A stretch of 36,320 bases of DNA from an uncultured Opitutaceae bacterium (GTDB lineage Bacteria > Verrucomicrobiota > Verrucomicrobiia > Opitutales > Opitutaceae), in NCBI GenBank assembly GCA_903891325.1, contig CAITEC010000136.1:1-36320 (forward strand). The letters run 5' to 3'. Position numbers and translations under genes: made by a program. The notes below the pieces were generated by a model that was not told the DNA's origin, made no database searches, and worked only from the letters and a program-made list of their open reading frames with translations. Positions 17,770 to 25,094 of this stretch are shown here, piece by piece; the first letter of the stretch is position 1, and each line of letters opens with the position of its first letter.

Positions 17770-18987
17770 TCAGACGGCGATCCGCAGCCCCATGTCGGAT
17801 TGCAGCGCAATCGCTACCGGAACCGCTTGCGGGCTCGGAATCCGTTTCGGCATGATGCCGAAGAACTGTTCGGCTTCCTCGACGGTCTTGAGATCGAGGT
17901 AGTGTTTGCGGATGATCGCCTCGGAATTGCCCGCCTGGATCGCCGCCTCCCCGATGGATCGAAACTTGGCGACGAAGTAGCTGATAAACGAGTGCCGCAT
18001 CACGTCATGCGCGAGCGGGAATTTCTCGGCCACTTTTTCGCGGATATGCTGCAAGTTGGCCGGGATGATCGGGAACTTGTCCAGCGGGTACTTCCGCAGC
18101 CATGCGGCGAGATTCGGCTGGATCGTGACCGGGCGCGGTTCGCGGACCTTGGAAACGTCGCCGTCGATGCGGATGACGCCTTCGGCGAGCTTCACATGCT
18201 CGGGCCTGAGCCGGAGGATTTCTCCGGTCCGCAGGCACGGCCGGATGCCGGCAAAGAGGCAGAGGGCAAAGAACGGCAGGGCGGCCGGATAGTTGGCCTC
18301 AACGTAGGCCATCAAGTCCGCTGTCTGCTGCGGGGCAAAGGTAATGGCCCCGCTGCGCCGCCGCCGGATGCGCCGTGCCGGGATTTTCACAAGCGGGTTG
18401 TCCGCAATCCAATCCCGTTGCAGCGCGAACTTGAGGAAGGTGGAAACGATGCCGCGCCGGTTGTTGTAGGTCTTGAGCGCTGCCCGCCTGGCCTCGAAAT
18501 ATCCGATGAGGCGCGCGCCGGTAAGCTCGCCCACCGTGGCTCCCGGGAAGTGTTTTTGCAGCCGCTTGAGATCGCGCTTCATGCGCACGAGATAGGGCTC
18601 GGAAAGCATGTCCTGCTCCCGTTCGTGCTCTTTCATGGCGACGTATTCGGCGACCGCCTCGGTCAGCGGCTTTTGGCTCACCGGCTCCCGATAGTTCGTG
18701 AGCGCGAAGTCGAGGTAGAAGGCAAGCGGATGGGGTTTCCCCGCAAGGCGCCGAAACGCCGTCTCGGCTTCGTGGAGCTGGTCGTCCGTCAGCCGTGTGG
18801 CGGCGGCACGGACGCCGGTCTCCCGCTGGAGATGCTGGATTTCGAGGGTCTGGCGCTCGGCTTCCGCCTCGGCCCGGGTCGGGAAGTTCTTGCGGACCCG
18901 CTTGCCGTCCAGCCAGCCGGAGACGCGATAAACGACATCCCCGGAGGGATTCGTGAACTCTGAGATTTGGAATGTGGCTTGATTCAT
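17770..18987 (-). CDS. Tyrosine recombinase / phage-type integrase
   Basis: The product is 405 aa. An N-terminal arm-binding region (1-105, with a GWLDGKRVRKNF strand pattern) is followed by a SAM-like core-binding domain (about 108-200) and a catalytic domain (about 215-380). Catalytic candidates are R249 (AGIRP), K280, R331-H332 (HDVMRHSFISY), H362 and the nucleophile Y363 (RKHYLDL). The usual first His of the H-x-x-R box aligns with D328, and the H/W position with N354; both changes are known among chromosomal integrases. The gene begins 63 bp from the 3' end of tRNA-Ser, the usual place for an integrase of an element inserted in a tRNA gene. Frame intact; the element's far end is not visible. 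Confidence 0.88.
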   Translation of the reverse strand: MNQATFQISEFTNPSGDVVYRVSGWLDGKRVRKNFPTRAEAEAERQTLEIQHLQRETGVRAAATRLTDDQLHEAETAFRRLAGKPHPLAFYLDFALTNYREPVSQKPLTEAVAEYVAMKEHEREQDMLSEPYLVRMKRDLKRLQKHFPGATVGELTGARLIGYFEARRAALKTYNNRRGIVSTFLKFALQRDWIADNPLVKIPARRIRRRRSGAITFAPQQTADLMAYVEANYPAALPFFALCLFAGIRPCLRTGEILRLRPEHVKLAEGVIRIDGDVSKVREPRPVTIQPNLAAWLRKYPLDKFPIIPANLQHIREKVAEKFPLAHDVMRHSFISYFVAKFRSIGEAAIQAGNSEAIIRKHYLDLKTVEEAEQFFGIMPKRIPSPQAVPVAIALQSDMGLRIAV

Positions 18988-18989
18988 GT

Positions 18990-19018
18990 CCGATTTGCCA
19001 CGTCAACTGGCAAATCGG
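18990..19018. promoter_or_regulatory. Perfect 11-bp inverted repeat upstream of the integrase
   Basis: The arms CCGATTTGCCA and TGGCAAATCGG are separated by 7 bp and sit 2 bp upstream of the integrase ATG (18987). This could be an operator, a recombinase arm site or an mRNA hairpin controlling integrase translation. No Shine-Dalgarno is present between it and the ATG. Confidence 0.45.
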
Positions 19019-19049
19019 TTGTCGGGATTCTCCCCTCAGAGGGGAAAAT

Positions 19050-19139
<90 letters not shown>

Positions 19140-19309
19140 TTGTCTCAGGCCCGTTTGGGCGAACAGTCAAAAGCGCATATCAGGGGGGGGACATCAAGGA
19201 TTTTCGGGGCGGTGACCGCCGGGCGGCACCGCGATCGAAACACCCCGGGAGCGGCGCTTGCCCTGCCAAACTACCTGACAATCAGCGAATCCCAGCTACT
19301 ATTGCCGGC

Positions 19310-19714
19310 GTGAACCGCTGGAGCCTGCCTAACTCTATCCCCGGGCTACGAGAGGTCGGGCAAACCATTTCCGGGGACGGGTCGTTCCAAACGGACGCCG
19401 AATTTGGCCCGTCCGCCGCCCGGCAGCTCCTCAGCCGGTTGCCCGAGGACTGCCAGGTCTGCTTCGTTGATCCAAGAGCGTCGGCGCCTTCCGGCAGCAG
19501 GGCGCGGGGCTACGTCCTCATTCGGCGCAAGGGCGAACGACTTTTCACGCGGACATCGTCGGGCGGCGCGTGGGGCGAGTGGAAAGAGGAGCCGTTGGAA
19601 AGCGTCAGCGCGGTCTTCCTGCAATCCCGTCTCGCGAGGACGGTCGCCAATGACACGGAGCCGTTCACGATCGGGCCGATTCCGGTGCATCAGCGCCGAG
19701 AACACGCACGGTAG
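19310..19714 (+). CDS. Hypothetical protein
   Basis: The product would be 134 aa from GTG 19310 (VNRWSLPNSIPGLREVG). The frame is open further upstream through the tRNA-Ser region, so the start is a guess. The text looks protein-like (QLLSRLPEDCQVCFVDPRAS, then RGYVLIRRKGERLFTRTSSG) with a likely beta-rich core near residues 65-110. I do not recognise a family, and there is no signal peptide or membrane segment. It is followed by a copy of the 28-bp repeat and then the L,D-transpeptidase gene. Confidence 0.45.
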   Translation: MNRWSLPNSIPGLREVGQTISGDGSFQTDAEFGPSAARQLLSRLPEDCQVCFVDPRASAPSGSRARGYVLIRRKGERLFTRTSSGGAWGEWKEEPLESVSAVFLQSRLARTVANDTEPFTIGPIPVHQRREHAR

Positions 19715-19747
19715 GAATGCGTTGATCAATTTCCAAATGGCGCCAAA

Positions 19748-19775
19748 CCAGCGTGCCCGGAGGTCCCGCTCCACC
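19748..19775 (-). repeat. Copy of the 28-bp GGTGGAGCGCGATCTCC repeat
   Basis: On the minus strand this reads GGTGGAGCGGGACCTCCGGG and onward. It differs at 4 of 28 positions from 15339-15366. It lies 21 bp upstream of the L,D-transpeptidase start. Confidence 0.55.
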
Positions 19776-19796
19776 TCGGAAAGCAAAGCATAATTG

Positions 19797-20753
19797 ATGA
19801 ACGCGCGCCGCACGGGCTTCCTCTTCCGACTGGCCGCTGCTCTTTTCCTGGGCTTCGGCGCGGGGAGCGCCCGGGCGGACGACGACGACGATTATCCCCG
19901 GTCGCCCGACACCTGCCTTGAGACCCAGGTCGCGCTCGCGCGGCTCGATTTTTCGTGCGGGGCGATCGACGGGGACTTCGGTTCGAAGACCGAGTCGGCC
20001 CTCCGCGCGTTCCAACGGCAGAACGGCATTCCCGTGACGGGCATCCTGGACTCCGCCACCTCCGATATTCTCCAGCTCGACTCACCCGCGCTCTCGACGA
20101 CATCCGTCTCCCAGTACGACCTCGACCATCTCCAGCCCCTCAGTACCACGTGGGTCGGCAAATCCCAACAGACGGAGATGGGCTATGAAAACGCCCTGCA
20201 ATTGGTCGCCGAGCAGCACCACTTGACCCCCGTCCTCCTCAGGCACCTGAATCCGGGAGTCGACTGGAAGGCGATAACCCCGTCAGTCGTGATCCGCGTG
20301 CCCGATGTCGAGCGCCGCGGCACGCGGAGCCAGGCCGCGCGCGTCCAGATCAGCCTCGATTGCATGACCCTTGATGTCCTGGATGCGCGGGACCGCGTGA
20401 TGGCTCATTTTCCGGTGAGCATTGCGCTTAAGGTCGCCAAACGGCCCGTCGGGGAGCTCCACGTCACCGTCAAGGTCTCGAATCCGGATTACACGGTCGA
20501 TCCCGGCAATTTTCCCGAATCCGCCGAACTGAACGCGCTGGGCCACACGCTCGTCCTGCCCCCCGGCCCGAGGAACCCGGTCGGGCTCGCCTGGATCGGC
20601 CTCGATCGCACCGGCTACGGCATCCACGGCACCCCCGAGCCCGCGAGGATCGGCCGCGCCGAGTCGCACGGCTGCTTCCGGCTGACCAATTGGGATGCCC
20701 TGGCCCTGCTGGAGTACGTGGCCATCGGCACGCCGGTCAGGGTCGAGCGCTGA
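19797..20753 (+). CDS. Secreted L,D-transpeptidase (YkuD) with peptidoglycan-binding domain
   Basis: This enzyme family forms 3-3 cross-links in peptidoglycan or attaches proteins to it. The product is 318 aa from ATG 19797 (a TTG lies one codon earlier). The signal peptide is residues 1-27, ending SARA. A PG-binding type 1 domain follows at about 40-93 (FSCGAIDGDFGSKTESALRA, then FQRQNGIPVTG), a LysM-like stretch at about 130-170, and the YkuD catalytic domain at about 182-317. The catalytic signature is present: H277, then S290-H291-G292-C293 with R295 (ESHGCFRLTNWD). It is a stand-alone gene on the plus strand, ending 6 bp before a perfect-type palindrome. Confidence 0.92.
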   Translation: MNARRTGFLFRLAAALFLGFGAGSARADDDDDYPRSPDTCLETQVALARLDFSCGAIDGDFGSKTESALRAFQRQNGIPVTGILDSATSDILQLDSPALSTTSVSQYDLDHLQPLSTTWVGKSQQTEMGYENALQLVAEQHHLTPVLLRHLNPGVDWKAITPSVVIRVPDVERRGTRSQAARVQISLDCMTLDVLDARDRVMAHFPVSIALKVAKRPVGELHVTVKVSNPDYTVDPGNFPESAELNALGHTLVLPPGPRNPVGLAWIGLDRTGYGIHGTPEPARIGRAESHGCFRLTNWDALALLEYVAIGTPVRVER

Positions 20754-20759
20754 TTATCC

Positions 20760-20797
20760 ATAGGTCATATAAGTCCTATAGGACCTATATGACCTAT
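20760..20797. repeat. 38-bp near-perfect palindrome (TCCTATAGGA core)
   Basis: The sequence ATAGGTCATATAAGTCCTAT pairs with AGGACCTATATGACCTAT; only one position pair breaks symmetry. It lies just after the L,D-transpeptidase stop and shares words with 1824-1881. A second hairpin follows directly at 20800-20827. Confidence 0.7.
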
Positions 20798-20799
20798 AA

Positions 20800-20827
20800 T
20801 TTTCGTCCCGCTTCGCGGGACCGAAAA
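20800..20827. terminator. GC hairpin between convergent ldt and tRNA-Leu
   Basis: TTTTCGTCCCGC and GCGGGACCGAAAA pair around a TTC loop, with one bulge. The T and A tracts belong to the stem itself and no U-run follows on either strand, so it is not a classical intrinsic terminator. Its position between two converging transcripts still makes a 3'-end role plausible. Confidence 0.4.
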
Positions 20828-20830
20828 TAA

Positions 20831-20912
20831 TGCCCAGGACAGGACTCGAACCTGCACGCCTTACGGCACACGCCCCTCAAACGTGTGTGTCTACCAATTC
20901 CACCACCTGGGC
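20831..20912 (-). tRNA. tRNA-Leu(GAG)
   Basis: The minus strand gives acceptor stem GCCCAGG/CCTGGGC with discriminator A, a D-arm with GGAATTGGTAGACA, anticodon stem CACGT/GCGTG (with one T-G pair) and loop TTGAGGG (anticodon GAG), a long variable arm GCCGTAAGGC and T-loop GGTTCGAGTCC. CCA is not encoded, unlike tRNA-Ser nearby. Confidence 0.94.
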
Positions 20913-20994
20913 GGCTGAAACGAAGGAAGGCGGAATAAGGGCAATCCCGCCCGCTTTGTCGAGCCTTGAAATAAATCTTTAGACTTTACCCCTT

Positions 20995-21024
20995 ATGGCT
21001 ACAGTGCCCCGACCCGAGCCTTAA
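20995..21024 (+). other. Possible 9-codon leader ORF before cysE
   Basis: An ATG at 20995 opens a short frame reading MATVPRPEP with stop TAA at 21022-21024, 3 bp before the cysE GTG and in the same frame. It could be a leader that couples or attenuates cysE translation, or simply chance. It contains no Cys or Ser codons. Confidence 0.25.
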
Positions 21025-21027
21025 CCC

Positions 21028-21963
21028 GTGAACCTGCAACCCATTAAAGACGCCCTGCTCGCCTCCTACGAGGCCGACGGCGGCATCAATCACCTGGACG
21101 GGGTCAACCTCCCCTCCCAGCGCTCGATCAACGAGCTGGCGAGCGACTGCATGCACCTGCTCTTTCCGGGCTATTTTGAGGATTCGGGGCTGAAAAAGGA
21201 GAATGTCCCGGCCCATATCGACCGACTGCTCGCACGGGTGGACAGCCGGCTGACGGCCGAAATCCAGAAGAGCTTCACCTTCGCCAAGGACCCAAACCCG
21301 GCCGGCCATGCCCGCGAGGCCGCCACGGAGACCCTGCGCCGTTTCCCGGAAATGCGGAAGATCATCCAGACGGACGTCGCCGCCGCCTACGACGGGGATC
21401 CCGCCGCCCGAAGCGTCGAGGAGATCATCCTCGCCTACCCCTGCGTCCTGGTCATTTCGCTCCAGCGCCTGGCCCACGTCCTCTACCTGCTCGGCGTCCC
21501 CCTCCTGCCCCGGATGCTCACCGAGTATGGCCATGAGCGCACGGGCGCGGACATCCACCCGGGCGCGGAAATCGGCACGCACTTCTTCATCGACCACTGC
21601 ACGGGGGTCGTGATCGGGGAGACCGCGACCATCGGCCAGCACGTCAAGCTCTACCAGGGCGTGACCCTGGGAGCGAAGTCCTTCGAGGTCGATGAAAGCG
21701 GCAACCCCGTCAAGGGGGTGAAGCGCCATCCCGACATCGAGGACAACGTCACCATTTATCCCGGCGCGACGATCCTCGGGGGCACCACCGTGATCGGAAA
21801 GCACGCGGTCATCGGTTCCCACGTCTGGCTCATGAAGTCGGTCCCGCCCAACAGCGTCGTCTATTACAAGGGAGACCTCATGTCCGTCGTCCGCGAGCAG
21901 CCGGGGAAGCCCGAGCTCAAGTCGACGCCGATCAGCATCAACCAGAACGACTGGGTGATCTGA
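21028..21963 (+). CDS. cysE: Serine O-acetyltransferase
   Basis: The enzyme acetylates L-serine with acetyl-CoA, the first step of cysteine synthesis. It has 311 aa from GTG 21028; the only nearby ATG (20995) is followed by a stop, so GTG is the best start. The N-terminal helical domain includes YEADGGINHLDGVNLPSQRS. The left-handed beta-helix begins near 175 with GADIHPGAEIGTHFFIDHCT (catalytic Asp/His region), then GVVIGETATIGQHVKLYQGV and GATILGGTTVIGKHAVIGSH. The length and N-terminus are those of the longer EpsC/SAT type. It is tail to tail with pyrD, 15 bp apart. Confidence 0.92.
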   Translation: MNLQPIKDALLASYEADGGINHLDGVNLPSQRSINELASDCMHLLFPGYFEDSGLKKENVPAHIDRLLARVDSRLTAEIQKSFTFAKDPNPAGHAREAATETLRRFPEMRKIIQTDVAAAYDGDPAARSVEEIILAYPCVLVISLQRLAHVLYLLGVPLLPRMLTEYGHERTGADIHPGAEIGTHFFIDHCTGVVIGETATIGQHVKLYQGVTLGAKSFEVDESGNPVKGVKRHPDIEDNVTIYPGATILGGTTVIGKHAVIGSHVWLMKSVPPNSVVYYKGDLMSVVREQPGKPELKSTPISINQNDWVI

Positions 21964-21978
21964 CCGGCGACGGGCCGG

Positions 21979-23046
21979 CTAGCCTGTCCGCTGGCGATCG
22001 GCCAGCGCCCAGGCGAGGTCGCGCGCAAGAAAGGGCCCCCGGTAGACCAGGCCGGTGTACACCTGCACGAGGGTCGCCCCCGCGTCGAGTTTCTCGCCCG
22101 CGCTCTCCGGGTCGGTGATTCCGCCGACGCCGATGATCGGGAGGCGTCCCCCGGTCGCCAGGGCGATGTACCGGATGATCTCCGTCGAGCGGTGCCGGAG
22201 TGGCGCGCCGCTGAGCCCCCCGGCCTGGTCCACGGTCGAGAAAAAGCCGGGCCGCTCCAGGGTCGTGTTGGTCGCGATCACCCCGTCGAGGGAAAACGCG
22301 TCGACTACCCCGAGGACCGCGTCGATCTGGGGAAAGCTGAGGTCCGGGGCGATCTTCAGGAGGATCGGAACGCGGGCGCCGCCGGCCCTCAGGGCCCGCA
22401 TCTTGTTCGCCTCCTGGATCGCCCCGACGAGCTCGCGCAGCCGGCCCTCATCCTGGAGCTGGCGGAGCCCCGGGGTGTTCGGGCTTGAGACGTTCAGCAC
22501 CAGGTAGTCCGCGAGATCCGCCAGGTGGCTGAAGCTCTCAAGGTAATCCTGGGCCGCCGCGTCGACGGGGACGACCTTCGACTTCCCGAGATTTATCCCC
22601 AAAGGAATCGCCCTTTTGCCCTTTCCCGGCTGGGAGCGAAGGCGGGCTGCGATCGCCGCGGCGCCGGCATTGTTGAAGCCCATCCGGTTGATGACGGCCT
22701 TTTGCGCCGGATAGCGAAAAACCCGCGGCCGGGGATTGCCCGGCTGCGCGATGGCCGTCACCGAGCCGATCTCGACGTGTCCGAAGCCCAGGGCCGCCGC
22801 CCCGGGCCAGGCCAGCGCGTTCTTGTCGAAGCCGGCCGCCAGCCCCACCGCATTGGGAAACTTGAGTCCAAAGGCCGCCACGGGGCGCCCCAGCCCGGCG
22901 GGAAGCCGCGTCCAGGCCTCCATCGCCCGGCGCAGCGGGGAAAGCCGCCCCAGGAAGGTCAGCGCCCGGACGCTCGCCTCGTGGGCATCCTCCGGGTCCA
23001 TCCGGAAAAGGGCTGGGCTGACGACTTTTTCATAGAGAAAACCCAT
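21979..23046 (-). CDS. pyrD: Dihydroorotate dehydrogenase (quinone), class 2
   Basis: The enzyme oxidises dihydroorotate to orotate in pyrimidine synthesis and hands electrons to membrane quinone. It has 355 aa from ATG 23046 (MGFLYEKVVSPALFRMDPED). The amphipathic N-terminal segment is the membrane-binding mark of class 2 enzymes. FMN/substrate motifs are AAGFDKNA at 70-77, NRMGFNN at 120-126, NVSSPNTPGLRQLQ with catalytic Ser188, ATNTT, and GVGGI near the C-terminus. The start was chosen over a longer frame whose first 44 residues are not family-like. Confidence 0.95.
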   Translation of the reverse strand: MGFLYEKVVSPALFRMDPEDAHEASVRALTFLGRLSPLRRAMEAWTRLPAGLGRPVAAFGLKFPNAVGLAAGFDKNALAWPGAAALGFGHVEIGSVTAIAQPGNPRPRVFRYPAQKAVINRMGFNNAGAAAIAARLRSQPGKGKRAIPLGINLGKSKVVPVDAAAQDYLESFSHLADLADYLVLNVSSPNTPGLRQLQDEGRLRELVGAIQEANKMRALRAGGARVPILLKIAPDLSFPQIDAVLGVVDAFSLDGVIATNTTLERPGFFSTVDQAGGLSGAPLRHRSTEIIRYIALATGGRLPIIGVGGITDPESAGEKLDAGATLVQVYTGLVYRGPFLARDLAWALADRQRTG

Positions 23047-23192
23047 TTGGGTAGTGCAAGCGCTAAAGCGGGAAATTAAAAGCGGAAAGATCGTCATAAA
23101 AGCCGCTATCCACCAGCAATTTGAGACGCTCTTTTTTGAGCTTGTTTTTTCAACCTGCGCTCGCACGCTGCGGCTCAATTTCTAGCGCATTC

Positions 23193-23993
23193 ATGGCAAA
23201 ACCAACTTCCACTCTCGAATGGTGCATTGTTCGGCTCGGCGAAGACCACAATTGGTGGGTCGCGGAGACCAGCGACCCGGTCCGCTGGGACGTGGACGGG
23301 CTGAGCATCATCGACCCCCGGCAGGTCGCCTACCTGATCGAGCTGGTCGACGCGCTGCGCGACTACGGCTTCAACCAGGACATGTTCGAGGCGGCCTTCA
23401 TCTGCTTCCGGATCGAGAAGGACCTGAGCGGCGGCAAGGTGCGGCTGAAGCGCGTCAAGGAGCCGCTCTTTGACTCCGACGAGAAGCTCTTCGCGCTGCC
23501 CGACACCCTCGACGAGGAGAACGGGCCCTACGCCGACCTGCTCGACCACCTCACGCGCTGCCGCGTGAAGATGCTCAACGACCTGTTCGCCTTCGAGGCG
23601 AAGCTCTCCGTCGACGAGGTCGAGGACGAGATCCGCGAGGACCAGAACGCCCACTTCATCGAGGGCAAGGCCGTCCACACCTTTGAGGAGCTGACCGCCA
23701 TTCTCGACTACATGCCCGCCGGCCACGAGACCGACGAGGAGGCCCCCGTGAAGGACGTCGTCGACGACAGCGAGGACGAGATTCCCGAGCTCGACGAGGC
23801 CGAGGAGGAAAAGCTGAAGAACGACGAGTCGCTCAAGTGGGACGAGGACGACGGCGACGAGGACGAGGACGCGGAGGCCAAGGACGGCGACAAGGACAAG
23901 GACGATGACGACGGCGAGGAGAAGGAGAAGGCCGACGACGAGGACGAGGACGCCGACGAGAAGCCGCGCAAGCGCTCGACGAAAAAGAAGTAG
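23193..23993 (+). CDS. Unknown protein with a long acidic C-terminal tail
   Basis: The product is 266 aa from ATG 23193 (MAKPTSTLEWCIVRLGEDHN). Residues 1-175 look like a folded alpha/beta domain (NWWVAETSDPVRWDVDGLSI, then helices through 150). From about residue 177 the chain is almost entirely Asp/Glu with scattered Lys, and it ends in a basic KPRKRSTKKK. There is no signal peptide or membrane helix, so it is cytoplasmic. I do not recognise the domain. Acidic tails of this kind occur in DNA-mimic, histone-chaperone-like or RNA-polymerase delta-like proteins, but nothing here proves such a role. It is tail to tail with hemB, 6 bp apart. Confidence 0.75.
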   Translation: MAKPTSTLEWCIVRLGEDHNWWVAETSDPVRWDVDGLSIIDPRQVAYLIELVDALRDYGFNQDMFEAAFICFRIEKDLSGGKVRLKRVKEPLFDSDEKLFALPDTLDEENGPYADLLDHLTRCRVKMLNDLFAFEAKLSVDEVEDEIREDQNAHFIEGKAVHTFEELTAILDYMPAGHETDEEAPVKDVVDDSEDEIPELDEAEEEKLKNDESLKWDEDDGDEDEDAEAKDGDKDKDDDDGEEKEKADDEDEDADEKPRKRSTKKK

Positions 23994-23999
23994 GTCGCG

Positions 24000-25004
24000 T
24001 TACCGGAGCAGCGCTGCCATCTCGCGTGCGAAATACGTGAGGATCATGTCCGCCCCCGCGCGCTTGATCGAAAGGAGCGACTCGTGCCGCGTGCGGGCGA
24101 GGTCGAGCCAGCCGAGCCGGGCCGCGGCCTGGATCTGGGAATATTCGCCCGAAACCTGGTAGGCCGCCAAGGGCTTGCGCGTGCGCTGGCGCACCTCCCG
24201 GATGATGTCCAGGTACGGGCCGGCCGGCTTCACCATCAGGATGTCCGCGCCCTCCGCCTCGTCGAGGGCCGCCTCGATAAGCGCCTCGCGCCGGTTGGCC
24301 GGATTGAGCTGGTAGGTGCTCTTGTCGAGCGGGCCGCCGCCGCGCGAGGTCCCGACGGCGTCGCGGAACGGACCGTAATAGGCGGAGGCAAATTTCGCCG
24401 CGTAGGCCATGATGCCGGTCTGATCGAAGCCCGCCGCGTCGAGCGCGCGGCGGATGGCCCCCACCCTGCCGTCCATCATGTCGCTCGGCGCCACGAGGTC
24501 CACCCCGGCCCGGGCGTGGAGCACGGACATTTCGACGAGGATCCCCACCGTGCGGTCGTTGTCCAGGTCGTCGCGCCCGGCTGTCAGGACGCCGTCGTGC
24601 CCGTGGGTCGTGTACGGATCCAGGGCGATGTCCGTCATCACGGTCATCGCCGGGACGGCCTTTTTCACCGCGCGGATCGCGCGCAGGACAAGCCCGTCCT
24701 CGTTGAGGGCGGCAGTGCCCTCATCGTCCTTCAGCCGCGCGTCCAGCTTTGGAAAGAGCGCGACCGCGGGGACGCCGAGCTTCAGGAGCGCGCGGCACTC
24801 CTTCACCAGGTCGGCGACGTTCAGGCGGGACACGCCCGGCATGGACGGAACCGGCTCCGGGGCGCCCTTCCCGTCGACGACAAAGAGCGGGGCGATGAAG
24901 TCCGCCGGGCGCAGCACCGTTTCCTGGACCATCGCCCTCAGGCCCGCGGTCCGGCGCAGCCGCCTCGGACGGTGGACGAGGCTCAGCTTGAATTTTTCAG
25001 GCAC
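24000..25004 (-). CDS. hemB: Delta-aminolevulinic acid dehydratase (porphobilinogen synthase)
   Basis: The enzyme condenses two 5-aminolevulinate molecules to porphobilinogen in haem synthesis. It has 334 aa from GTG 25004, which gives the usual length; no suitable ATG precedes the conserved LSLVHRPRRLRR start. Schiff-base lysines are K204 (YAAKFASAYYGPF) and K259 (ILMVKPAGPYLD). The metal region reads DIALDPYTTHGHDG, the Asp-rich Mg-type form rather than the Cys-rich Zn-type. SDMMDGRVGAIR follows. The start faces cysS divergently with 90 bp between, which contain a 13-bp inverted repeat. Confidence 0.93.
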   Translation of the reverse strand: MPEKFKLSLVHRPRRLRRTAGLRAMVQETVLRPADFIAPLFVVDGKGAPEPVPSMPGVSRLNVADLVKECRALLKLGVPAVALFPKLDARLKDDEGTAALNEDGLVLRAIRAVKKAVPAMTVMTDIALDPYTTHGHDGVLTAGRDDLDNDRTVGILVEMSVLHARAGVDLVAPSDMMDGRVGAIRRALDAAGFDQTGIMAYAAKFASAYYGPFRDAVGTSRGGGPLDKSTYQLNPANRREALIEAALDEAEGADILMVKPAGPYLDIIREVRQRTRKPLAAYQVSGEYSQIQAAARLGWLDLARTRHESLLSIKRAGADMILTYFAREMAALLR

Positions 25005-25034
25005 GGGGTGATTCAAGGCCGGATTTCGGGTCGC

Positions 25035-25064
25035 GGAAAGCGAAAACGACTGTTTCCGCTTTCC
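25035..25064. promoter_or_regulatory. 13-bp inverted repeat between divergent hemB and cysS
   Basis: GGAAAGCGAAAAC and GTTTCCGCTTTCC pair at 12 of 13 positions around a 4-bp loop, in the 90-bp divergent intergenic region. Both transcripts may contain it. It may be an operator or an mRNA hairpin; no promoter boxes could be assigned with confidence. Confidence 0.35.
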
Positions 25065-25094
25065 ACCCCCGCCACTTCCCCATTTCCTATCCCC

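Noticed and set aside
19183-19190. Run of eight G as a possible phase-variation tract
   Set aside because: It lies in non-coding DNA between tRNA-Ser and a hypothetical gene and is not in a recognisable promoter, so it is not reported as a switch.
24084-25094. Upstream extension of the cysS frame across hemB
   Set aside because: The sequence upstream of GTG 25095 is antisense to hemB and has no family similarity; CysRS homology starts exactly at VPIRLFDS.
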